From positions 1 to 5,902 of the forward strand of contig USOC01000081.1 in assembly GCA_900556245.1 (NCBI GenBank): DNA of 5,902 nucleotides. The letters run 5' to 3'. The position numbers were made by a program, and so were the translations under genes. This DNA comes from an uncultured Prevotellaceae bacterium (GTDB taxonomy: Bacteria > Bacteroidota > Bacteroidia > Bacteroidales > Muribaculaceae). This document shows positions 1 to 5,902 of the stretch, piece after piece (position 1 is the first letter of the stretch; each line of letters starts with the position of its first letter). The notes beneath the pieces are model-generated. The model worked only from the letters and a program-made list of their open reading frames with translations, was not told where the DNA came from and did no database searches.

Positions 1-915
1 CAGTCAGTTTATCACATCCCCGCATTGGCGGAAGAGACAATCACCGGACTTGACATAAAGCCCGACGGCATTTGTGTCGACGTGACGTTTGGCGGCGGTG
101 GGCACTCGCGGGCCATTCTGTCTTGTCTAGGCCCGAAGGGCAGGCTTTTTGGCTTTGACCAGGATATGGACGCCTATGCCAATCGGATTGATGATGGCCG
201 GTTTACGTTTGTCCACAGTAACTTCCGGTATCTTTCGAATTTTCTTCGCTATTATGGAGTGGAACGTGTTGACGGGATACTGGCGGATCTTGGGGTGTCG
301 TTTCATCATTTTGATGACGGCAATCGCGGCTTCTCTTTCCGTTACGGTGATGGGGTGCTTGATATGCGTATGAATCGTGACGATGATTTGGACGCACGTC
401 GGGTGATTGCCGAATATGATGTGGATGCACTGACAACGATTTTCAGATTTTACGGAGAACTGAAAAGTGCCCGGCGGATAGCCGAGGCTGTTTGCAAGGT
501 GAGGCAAGGGCGGGAGATTGTGACGATTTCCGACTTGCTGGATGTGGTTGGAGGGCTTGTCAATCCACGGCAGGAGAAGAAAGAGCTGGCTCAGGTGTTC
601 CAAGCCTTGCGTATGGAGGTGAACCGCGAGGTGGATGCGCTTTCTGAGTTTTTGTCGCAGACGATGCGGGTGCTCCGTCCCGGAGGACGGCTGGCAGTGA
701 TTACCTACCATAGCATTGAGGATAGGATGGTGAAGAACTTTATGAAAAGCGGAAGACTCGACGGAAAAGTGGAGACGGACTTTTTCGGGCGAGTTCTTGC
801 GCCGGTTCGTCCGGTCAACAACCGGGTGATTGTCCCTACAGCAGCGGAGGTGGAGCGTAATCCCCGGTCGCGCAGTGCGAAATTACGAATAGCGGAGAAG
901 TTGGAGGAAAGATAA
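1..915 (+). CDS. rsmH: 16S rRNA (cytosine1402-N4)-methyltransferase RsmH (MraW), 5'-truncated
   Basis: RsmH is a cytoplasmic SAM-dependent enzyme that N4-methylates C1402 in the 16S rRNA decoding centre, and its gene commonly sits at the head of dcw clusters. The frame is open from base 1, giving 304 visible codons and a TAA at 913-915. Counting from base 1, the family signatures are all present: the SAM-binding GGGGHS loop (31-36), the acidic FDQD strand end (52-55), DLGVSF (96-101), RGFSF (109-113), LDMRMN (120-125), QALRMEVN (201-208), LRPGGRLAV (225-233) and TYHSIEDR (235-242). The first in-frame start-like codon is a TTG at 25, but the preceding codons read YHIPAL, matching the conserved 'YHxPVL' family N-terminus. 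The true start therefore lies a few codons left of the window and only the extreme N-terminus is missing. ftsL follows after 2 bases. Identification is by recognised motifs and context. Confidence 0.96.
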   Translation, partial: QSVYHIPALAEETITGLDIKPDGICVDVTFGGGGHSRAILSCLGPKGRLFGFDQDMDAYANRIDDGRFTFVHSNFRYLSNFLRYYGVERVDGILADLGVSFHHFDDGNRGFSFRYGDGVLDMRMNRDDDLDARRVIAEYDVDALTTIFRFYGELKSARRIAEAVCKVRQGREIVTISDLLDVVGGLVNPRQEKKELAQVFQALRMEVNREVDALSEFLSQTMRVLRPGGRLAVITYHSIEDRMVKNFMKSGRLDGKVETDFFGRVLAPVRPVNNRVIVPTAAEVERNPRSRSAKLRIAEKLEER

Positions 916-917
916 GC

Positions 918-1274
918 ATGGCGGATACCGAGCGTGAAATGAAAAATAACTGGTGGCGGCGGCTCATACAGGGCCGCTGGCTGTCGTTGTCGTTCTATCG
1001 CCGCAACATCACGGTGGTCGTGGTGTTTGTATCGCTGTGCGTACTTTATATTACTTTTAAGTTTACCGTACAGGAAAAGCAGCGGGAGATTCTTTCGTTG
1101 AGGGAACATCTCTATAACGTAAGGACTGAAATGGTGCGGACGTCGGCCGACTACAGCAGTCGGATTCTTGAAAGCGAGATGACCGAGGCGCTTGATACGT
1201 TAGGCATGCCTCTGAGGGTGGCCGAGCAGCCTCCGTATTTCCTTGGCAGAAAGGAGGCGGAAGGTGAAAAGTAA
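918..1274 (+). CDS. ftsL: FtsL-like cell division protein
   Basis: This is a 118-residue bitopic membrane protein. It has a basic cytoplasmic N-terminus with several Arg at about 14-29, one hydrophobic span at about 31-50, then a charged, probably coiled-coil segment at about 51-85 and a short tail containing a QPPYFL motif (104-109). Size, topology and position between rsmH and ftsI match the divergent Bacteroidetes FtsL-like family. FtsL proteins join FtsB and FtsQ at the division site and activate the FtsW-FtsI synthase. That role is inferred from family and context, because FtsL sequence conservation is low. The ATG lies 2 bases after the rsmH stop. A GGAGG at 903-907 inside the end of rsmH could serve as ribosome binding site, with 10 bases of spacing. 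The 3' end overlaps ftsI by 11 bases if ftsI starts at its GTG. Confidence 0.85.
   Translation: MADTEREMKNNWWRRLIQGRWLSLSFYRRNITVVVVFVSLCVLYITFKFTVQEKQREILSLREHLYNVRTEMVRTSADYSSRILESEMTEALDTLGMPLRVAEQPPYFLGRKEAEGEK
1250..1257 (+). promoter_or_regulatory. Shine-Dalgarno site that favours the GTG start of ftsI
   Basis: The bases AAAGGAGG lie inside the last codons of ftsL and are followed 6 bases later by an in-frame GTG at 1264. This fits a classical ribosome binding site. An upstream in-frame TTG at 1243 would place the motif inside the gene, and the ATG at 1291 has only weak purines before it. Bacteroidetes generally depend little on Shine-Dalgarno pairing, and the motif also encodes part of ftsL, so it may be partly coincidental. 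Confidence 0.55.
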
Positions 1275-3360
1275 GACGAGAGATGGAATTATGGGGCGTT
1301 ATCGTTCCATCAACGTCCTAATCGCATTGATGGCTTTGGCGATTACGGTGGTTTTGTTTAAAACATCGGTTTATGACAGCGAGGAGTGGAAGATTAAAGC
1401 TGATTCAACCATGCTCGACGTGGTTTCGCTCAAGCCGGATCGGGGTAGTATCCTTGCCGCTGACGGTTCGCCGTTGGCCGTCAACGTGAGATACTACGAA
1501 GTGCGTATGGACTTTCGTTCGTCGACATTCAAGGAAAAGCAATTCAGGCAGAAGATGGGGCCGCTTTGCGACAGTCTGCCTCGTCTTGTCAAAGGAACGA
1601 CATCAGCCCAGTGGAGAGATAAGTTCGAAGCAGAGCTGAAAAAACCGGCAAAAGAGCGTCGGCGCAATTTGTTGATTTCAAGAGAAATGACCAGGTCTGA
1701 ACTGATGCGGTTGCGCACTTTTCCCTATTATGACACAATTCCCGGCTATCGAACGCTTTCAAAGGTGCTTCGTACGAAGCGGATGAAGCCTTATGGCAAA
1801 ATGGCTTATCGAAGCATCGGTAACGTTCTGGAGAAGGAGGACGGGTGGCATGGCAGTTCCGGCTTGGAGAAAGCTCTCGACTCTCTGCTCTTCGGAAAGC
1901 CCGGCAAGGGAAAGAAAGTGCAGCTTTCCAATGGGATACGCAATTGGGCGGAGATTCCGGCGGAAAATGGATATGACATCCGAACGACGATTGACGTACG
2001 GATTCAGGATATTCTGGAAACGGAGCTTTATGAGATGTGCATGAAAGCGCGTCCGGAATGGGCCACTGCCGTCATTATGGAGGTGTCGACAGGCGATATC
2101 AAGGCTATTTCCAATCTCCAGTGGAGCGCTCGTTCGGAAGACTATAAAGAGTCTGTCAATTATGCAATGCTTCGTTGGGAACTGGGGTCGGTAATGAAAC
2201 CGATTTCTTTGATGATTGCTTTGGAGGACGGACTTGCACGAGCGGATCAGCATATAGCGTTGGAGAAAACCTTTTCGTATGCGGGCGCTCGGGCGATTAC
2301 CGATTCGCACAGCATCGGCTCATATCCGACAGTGACTGATATCTTGGCCGGTTCCAGCAATATCGGAACGGCCAAGATTATCACCCAGCGTTTCGATCGT
2401 GAACCTTGGGGCTTTCGCAAGCGTCTTGAGGATATCGGTTTTTTCGACCGTCTTAATGTAGGGCTTGCCGGAGAAATTCCTCCGATGATTCAGGAACTGG
2501 GCAGTGCAGACCAGCGTTTTCGGAACGAATGGCGCGTCAATCTGTCGCGTTGCTGCTATGGATATGCCGTGCAGATGTCGCCTATTCTGAACTTGTCGAT
2601 GATTAATGCCATGGCCAATGACGGAAAGTTTGTCAGACCTCGTCTTGTCAGCGAGCAGTGGCGTGACGACTCGTTGTTGAAGCGAATCCCGGTGAGCTAT
2701 GTCCGGGAACGAGTCTGCCGGCCGGAAGTGGCGCGTGATATGCGGATGATGATGCGTGAAGTGGTATGGAGCAAGAAGGAAAGGGTGCCAACAGCGCCAA
2801 AGTTGCAGAATAACTTTGTCGAGATGGCAGGGAAGACCGGTACGGCATGGGTCTATGTCCCCGGAAAGGGATATACTTCGATGAAACGGTTGACGTTTAC
2901 CGGTTTTTTCCCCTATGAAAAACCTCTTTACTCGTGTATTGTCGTCATGAACGCACCGACGCAGTTGCTTGGTCCGCAGAACACCAGCGGGCGTGTGGCG
3001 ATGAACGTCGCATTAAAACTTTTTGCACGCGGAATGCTTGGCAATAAGTCGGATTATCGGAATGAGGCTGACAATGCCCCCGACAAACCGATGCTTTTGG
3101 CGATGGAGAAAGACAACGCCAATAGTTTGAAAGACGCTTTGGGGTTAAGGTCGGCGCAACATTGGCGGCAGACCGACGTTCCGGACGGAACCGTTCCGTC
3201 GGTTGTCGGTATGGGACTTCGTGAAGCGGTAGCTGCGCTCGAACGAAAAGGGTTGAGTGTAAGCGCTGTGACGGGCTCCGGATATGTGAAGGAACAACAG
3301 CCTGTGGCAGGCAGTGTGTTGCGAAAGGGCGAAAAAGTGAGTTTGATATTGCAAAAATAA
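1264..3360 (+). CDS. ftsI: Division-specific peptidoglycan transpeptidase FtsI (class B PBP) with C-terminal PASTA domain
   Basis: FtsI cross-links septal peptidoglycan in the periplasm, working with the glycosyltransferase FtsW, and is a beta-lactam target. From the GTG start the protein has 698 residues. It has a short basic cytoplasmic tail, a membrane anchor at about 16-32, a class B PBP dimerisation region with the RG motif at 60-61 (PDRGSI, 58-63), and a transpeptidase domain. The three catalytic motifs are intact: SVMK (Ser309 nucleophile, Lys312), SSN (364-366) and KTG (524-526). A single PASTA domain occupies about 644-697. The GTG at 1264 is preferred because of the Shine-Dalgarno site before it and because related proteins have only a few charged residues before an IMxRY motif, seen here at residues 9-13. 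A TTG at 1243 would add 7 residues and an ATG at 1291 would remove 9. The residues just before the catalytic Ser read ELG, where EPG is more usual. The gene overlaps ftsL and ends 16 bases before murE. Confidence 0.95.
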   Translation: MKSKTRDGIMGRYRSINVLIALMALAITVVLFKTSVYDSEEWKIKADSTMLDVVSLKPDRGSILAADGSPLAVNVRYYEVRMDFRSSTFKEKQFRQKMGPLCDSLPRLVKGTTSAQWRDKFEAELKKPAKERRRNLLISREMTRSELMRLRTFPYYDTIPGYRTLSKVLRTKRMKPYGKMAYRSIGNVLEKEDGWHGSSGLEKALDSLLFGKPGKGKKVQLSNGIRNWAEIPAENGYDIRTTIDVRIQDILETELYEMCMKARPEWATAVIMEVSTGDIKAISNLQWSARSEDYKESVNYAMLRWELGSVMKPISLMIALEDGLARADQHIALEKTFSYAGARAITDSHSIGSYPTVTDILAGSSNIGTAKIITQRFDREPWGFRKRLEDIGFFDRLNVGLAGEIPPMIQELGSADQRFRNEWRVNLSRCCYGYAVQMSPILNLSMINAMANDGKFVRPRLVSEQWRDDSLLKRIPVSYVRERVCRPEVARDMRMMMREVVWSKKERVPTAPKLQNNFVEMAGKTGTAWVYVPGKGYTSMKRLTFTGFFPYEKPLYSCIVVMNAPTQLLGPQNTSGRVAMNVALKLFARGMLGNKSDYRNEADNAPDKPMLLAMEKDNANSLKDALGLRSAQHWRQTDVPDGTVPSVVGMGLREAVAALERKGLSVSAVTGSGYVKEQQPVAGSVLRKGEKVSLILQK

Positions 3361-3376
3361 TCATACATTAATATAT

Positions 3377-4846
3377 ATGGGAAAGTTATTGTCTCAGTTA
3401 TTAAAGGTGATACGGCCGATAGCAACCTTCGGTCCGGCCGATGTGGAAATAAAGGGCATTGAAAGCGATTCTCGCAAGGTGATGGATGGCGGACTGTTTG
3501 TGGCTGTTCCGGGCGTGACTACCGACGGGCATAAATACATACCGTCGGTCGTTCAAGCCGGTGCGGTAGCTGTCGTATGCGAGCGAGTGCCTGAAGAACG
3601 CGCCGAAGGAGTGACGTATGTGCAAGTCGGATGCAGCGCTTCGGCACTCGGCTTCCTTGCTTCCGAATGGTATGGCAACCCGACTCGAAAGCTTCGTTTG
3701 GTGGGTGTCACCGGAACCAACGGAAAGACTACAACGGCAACCTTGCTTTACGAAATGATGCGCCGAATGGGCTTTAAGGCAGGCCTTTTCTCTACCGTCT
3801 GCAACTATATAGACGGCCGTGCAGTGCCTGCCACGCAGACAACGCCCGACCAACTGACACTCAATCGCATGATGCATGAGATGGTGGAGGAAGGCTGCGA
3901 ATATGCCTTTATGGAAGTCAGTTCGCATGCAGCCGACCAGCATCGTATCGACGGCCTGCGTTTTGCGGGTGGAGTCTTTACGAATTTGACGCGCGATCAT
4001 CTTGACTATCATAAAACCGTCGACGCATACCTGAAGGCCAAGAAGCGCTTTTTTGACCTGTTGCCTGACGACGCTTTCGCGCTGGTCAATGCTGATGACA
4101 AAGCGGGACTGGTCATGCTTCAGAACACCGCAGCCAAGAAATGCACTTATTCGCTGCGCACGCACGCCGATTTTCACTGCAAAATCATTGAAAGCCGCTT
4201 GAACGGCACGTTGCTTGAAATCGACAAGCGCCAGGTGGAAGTGATGTTTACGGGCCGTTTTAACGCTTATAACCTGCTGGCTGTCTATGGCGTGTCCCGT
4301 TTGCTTGGCTTCGGGGAAGAGGAGACGTTGGTGGATATGAGCCTTTTGGTTCCGGTGGCAGGCCGATTCCAGACATTCGTTTCTCCACGGGGCTATACGG
4401 CAGTGGTCGACTATGCCCATACGCCGGACGCGTTGGTCAACGTCCTTTCGACAATCCGTGAAGTGGTCGGCAACTGCGGTCAGGTTATCACTGTTGTCGG
4501 TTGCGGAGGGAATCGCGACAAGGGCAAACGTCCGATTATGGCTAAAGAGGCGGCGCGCTTGAGCGACCGTCTGATTCTGACGTCAGACAATCCCCGGTTT
4601 GAGGATCCTAATGAAATTCTGGAGGATATGGCTGCCGGGCTTGATTCTGCCGATCGTCGTCGGACGCTGCGTATAGTTGACCGTCGTGAAGCAATTCGTG
4701 CGGCTTCTCAAATGGCGGAGTCTGGCGATGTGGTTCTTATTGCCGGAAAGGGTCATGAGGATTACCAGGAAATTTGCGGAGTGAAGCATCATTTTGACGA
4801 CAAAGAAGTTGTCGCGGAAATATTTAGTGACGAAACAGAAAAATAG
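3377..4846 (+). CDS. murE: UDP-MurNAc-L-Ala-D-Glu:meso-diaminopimelate ligase MurE
   Basis: MurE is a cytoplasmic ATP-dependent ligase that adds the third amino acid to the peptidoglycan stem peptide. At 489 residues it has the normal family length. The N-terminal UDP-binding domain contains GIESDSR near residue 27. The central ATPase domain has the P-loop TGTNGKTTT (112-120, Lys117), the MEVSSHA and [11 protein letters not shown] motifs, and AKKRFF (221-226), whose Lys222 matches the family's carbamylated lysine. The C-terminal domain has [21 protein letters not shown] and GKGHEDYQE. The DNPR motif at 404-407 is the known signature of enzymes selecting meso-diaminopimelate and not lysine, so the organism probably makes DAP-type peptidoglycan. 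The ATG at 3377 follows a 16-base A/T-rich gap without a Shine-Dalgarno motif, common in Bacteroidetes. mraY follows after 16 bases. Confidence 0.97.
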   Translation: MGKLLSQLLKVIRPIATFGPADVEIKGIESDSRKVMDGGLFVAVPGVTTDGHKYIPSVVQAGAVAVVCERVPEERAEGVTYVQVGCSASALGFLASEWYGNPTRKLRLVGVTGTNGKTTTATLLYEMMRRMGFKAGLFSTVCNYIDGRAVPATQTTPDQLTLNRMMHEMVEEGCEYAFMEVSSHAADQHRIDGLRFAGGVFTNLTRDHLDYHKTVDAYLKAKKRFFDLLPDDAFALVNADDKAGLVMLQNTAAKKCTYSLRTHADFHCKIIESRLNGTLLEIDKRQVEVMFTGRFNAYNLLAVYGVSRLLGFGEEETLVDMSLLVPVAGRFQTFVSPRGYTAVVDYAHTPDALVNVLSTIREVVGNCGQVITVVGCGGNRDKGKRPIMAKEAARLSDRLILTSDNPRFEDPNEILEDMAAGLDSADRRRTLRIVDRREAIRAASQMAESGDVVLIAGKGHEDYQEICGVKHHFDDKEVVAEIFSDETEK

Positions 4847-4862
4847 ATAGAGGAAAAAGGAA

Positions 4863-5759
4863 ATGTTATATCATTTGTTTGATTATTTGCAGGAATTGAA
4901 CATCCCCGGTGCTCGGCTGTTCGACTATCTGACGTTCCGTTCGGGAATGGCACTGATACTGTCGATATTCATTGCCACCGTCATCGGGCGACGGATTATC
5001 GACCGTTTGCAGATGATGCAAGTGGGAGAGATTGTCAGGAATCTTGGATTGGAAGGACAGATGAGCAAGACCGGCACTCCGACGATGGGAGGGGTGATTA
5101 TCATCATCGCCATTGTGGTGCCTTGCTTGCTGCTGGGCGATTTCACCAACGTGTATATGCTGTTGATGTTGGCGGCGACTCTTTTGTTCGGACTGCTTGG
5201 CTTCCTCGACGACTATATGAAGATGCGCAAGCACAACAAGGACGGACTGAAAGGAAAGTTTAAAATTGTAGGTCAGGTCGGAGTCGGCTTGATTGTAGGT
5301 CTGACTATGTATCTCAGTCCCGACATTGTGGTGCGCGAAAATATCGAAACCCGTTGTGCAGGGAGCGATCAGATAGAGGTGACCTACAAGCCGGTGGAAG
5401 AAAAGCAACCCATTACGACGATTCCTTTTGTAAAGGGAAATAACATGAACTACGCTTGGTTCACGCAGTGGATGGGCGATTATGCCGTCGAAGGCGGATG
5501 GCTGCTCTTTGTCCTTGTGACAATCTTTGTGGTGGCGGCAGTGTCCACCACCTCGTCCGGCGCACTGGAGGGCCTTGGCAAGGGCGTGCCGTCGCTGGTG
5601 ATCTCGCTGTGCCGCTATGTGGTGTTCATCATGCCGCTGGCCGCAGTGCTGTGCGGCCGCCTTGGCCCGGACGGTGTGTGGCACGCCTTCTGGATCACCG
5701 AGGTGCTCACCGCACTGGTGGCCTACCCGGTGTACCACCGCGCGGCGGCCCGGCACTGA
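4863..5759 (+). CDS. mraY: Chimeric ORF: MraY residues 1-228 joined in frame to the C-terminus of a MATE transporter
   Basis: MraY is the inner-membrane enzyme that transfers phospho-MurNAc-pentapeptide to undecaprenyl phosphate, forming lipid I. Residues 1-228 (4863-5546) are a typical Bacteroidetes MraY start. They include hydrophobic spans at about 29-42, 77-92, 98-114, 135-151 and 212-228, the motif TPTMGG (72-77), the catalytic DDYMK (116-120), and an extended non-membrane loop at about 152-210 seen in this phylum. The next expected element, the NxxNLTDGLDGL motif with the third catalytic Asp, is replaced by unrelated sequence, and the later His-rich motif and C-terminal helices are absent. 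Family members are around 360-420 residues and this ORF is 298. Residues 229-298 resemble a MATE exporter end. As written the protein could not be an active MraY. Because mraY is essential, an assembly join is more likely than a true fusion. The ATG at 4863 follows a purine-rich AGGAAAAAGGAA. Confidence 0.9.
   Translation: MLYHLFDYLQELNIPGARLFDYLTFRSGMALILSIFIATVIGRRIIDRLQMMQVGEIVRNLGLEGQMSKTGTPTMGGVIIIIAIVVPCLLLGDFTNVYMLLMLAATLLFGLLGFLDDYMKMRKHNKDGLKGKFKIVGQVGVGLIVGLTMYLSPDIVVRENIETRCAGSDQIEVTYKPVEEKQPITTIPFVKGNNMNYAWFTQWMGDYAVEGGWLLFVLVTIFVVAAVSTTSSGALEGLGKGVPSLVISLCRYVVFIMPLAAVLCGRLGPDGVWHAFWITEVLTALVAYPVYHRAAARH
5535..5552. other. Chimeric junction between Bacteroidales-like and foreign sequence
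   Basis: The MraY-like reading (FVVAAVS) stops matching its family after the Ser codon at 5544-5546, where family members continue with an Asn-rich NGANLTDG-type motif. From 5547 the codons read TTSSGALEGLGKG, matching a MATE transporter. Hand-counted G/C at third positions is 42 of 70 codons just before and 63 of 70 just after. The exact breakpoint is uncertain by several bases because a short shared stretch such as GTGTCCA could belong to either parent. Confidence 0.85.
5547..5759 (+). pseudogene. C-terminal fragment of a MATE-family multidrug/Na+ efflux transporter
   Basis: These 70 codons encode the end of a polytopic membrane protein: a GLGKG-x-PSLVISLCR entry, a hydrophobic span (about VVFIMPLAAVL), a short GPDGVWHAF turn, and a last span (about ITEVLTALVAYPVY) followed by a basic RAAARH tail. 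This pattern, with G-x-G-x-P-S-L-x-x-S-x-x-R before the eleventh helix and G-x-x-G-V-W-x-A-F before the twelfth, is characteristic of MATE exporters, which expel drugs or metabolites using Na+ or H+ gradients. The first ten helices are missing and it has no start of its own, since it is read in frame from mraY. The family call rests on pattern recognition. The strong G/C preference at third positions and the flanking signals suggest a Clostridia-like source such as Oscillospiraceae, which is an inference. Confidence 0.75.
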
Positions 5760-5780
5760 ACCTTTCCGGCCCCTTTTGCA

Positions 5781-5813
5781 GCAGGCTGCCCGACCCCGGC
5801 GGCCTGCTTTTTT
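5781..5813 (+). terminator. Rho-independent terminator after the MATE fragment
   Basis: A 10-base-pair stem forms between GCAGGCTGCC (5781-5790) and GGCGGCCTGC (5798-5807), with one G-U pair and a 7-base loop, followed directly by six T (5808-5813). It begins 21 bases after the TGA at 5757-5759, so it would end transcription of the transporter gene to which the fragment belongs. Confidence 0.9.
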
Positions 5814-5860
5814 GTTGCATTCCCGTCGCCCTGCGGGGCGCATAAATGCAGGGATTTCAT

Positions 5861-5889
5861 TTGACAGCTGCGCAGAAATACGGTAGAAT
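5861..5889 (+). promoter_or_regulatory. Near-consensus sigma70/sigmaA promoter
   Basis: TTGACA (5861-5866) is a perfect -35 box. It is followed by a 17-base spacer and TAGAAT (5884-5889), one mismatch from the TATAAT -10 consensus. Transcription would start at about 5896 and run off the right edge, so the gene it serves is not visible. The ATG at 5897 coincides with the expected transcription start and has no ribosome binding site, so it is unlikely to be a start codon. Bacteroidetes use a different consensus (TTTG and TAnnTTTG), so this promoter supports a non-Bacteroidetes origin for the right end. Confidence 0.8.
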
Positions 5890-5902
5890 AGTTTTTATGT
5901 TG

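Noticed and set aside
25..27. TTG as the start codon of rsmH
   Set aside because: The frame is open to base 1 and the codons before the TTG encode the conserved YHIPAL N-terminus of RsmH, so the gene enters from the left edge.
3361..3376. A/T-rich gap before murE as an internal promoter
   Set aside because: Only 16 bases are available and no Bacteroidetes -7 or -33 motif is visible. It looks like an ordinary A/T-rich translation leader inside the operon.
3401..4420. 339-codon minus-strand open frame opposite murE
   Set aside because: It has low-complexity composition and no recognisable motif, and it lies fully inside a well-supported MurE gene.
5827..5840. Short hairpin CGCCC-TGCG-GGGCG between terminator and promoter
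   Set aside because: It is a 5-base-pair stem with no T tract or conserved context, too small to call a regulatory element.
4866..5843. Long 325-codon open frame on the minus strand opposite mraY
   Set aside because: It is rich in His, Arg and Gln, shows no recognisable domain, and crosses the chimeric junction. It is a shadow of the codon usage of the + strand gene.
5456..5886. Two + strand open frames overlapping the MATE fragment and the terminator
   Set aside because: They run in other frames of the high-G/C segment, one spans the terminator stem, and their Arg-, Pro- and Gly-rich products look like shadow translation.

Overview
The window is a piece of a Bacteroidales-type division and cell-wall (dcw) cluster, with about 350 bases of different origin at its right end. 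All genes are on the + strand in the order rsmH (5'-truncated), ftsL-like, ftsI, murE, mraY. Bacteroidetes origin is inferred from the sequence of the proteins: the extended MraY loop, the FtsI with a C-terminal PASTA domain, the short divergent FtsL-like protein, and the tight spacing with little Shine-Dalgarno signal before murE. I would not go below order level without a database search.

Positions 1-915 hold rsmH, which runs in from the left edge. Positions 918-1274 hold a small single-span FtsL-like protein. Positions 1264-3360 hold the division transpeptidase FtsI, which overlaps ftsL and probably starts at a GTG. Positions 3377-4846 hold MurE of the meso-diaminopimelate-adding type. Position 4863 opens mraY. 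Gaps are 2 to 16 bases or overlaps, so the five genes look like one transcription unit. MurE builds the UDP-MurNAc-tripeptide, MraY loads the finished UDP-MurNAc-pentapeptide onto the lipid carrier, and FtsI cross-links the resulting peptidoglycan at the septum. The FtsL-like protein is the likely partner of FtsI, and RsmH methylates 16S rRNA.

The mraY reading frame changes identity at about position 5546. Up to codon 228 it is a clear MraY. From codon 229 to the stop at 5759 it reads as the last two membrane helices of a MATE-family efflux transporter. The second half of the MraY active site is absent. At the same point G/C at third codon positions rises, by hand count, from 42 of 70 codons to 63 of 70. 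After the stop come a strong intrinsic terminator and a near-consensus sigma70/sigmaA promoter (TTGACA, 17 bases, TAGAAT), a layout typical of Firmicutes and not of Bacteroidetes. The most economical reading is a chimeric join, probably a metagenome assembly error linking a Bacteroidales contig to a Clostridia-like one. A real recombination is possible but less likely. I see no novel defence, mobile or RNA-based system in the window.
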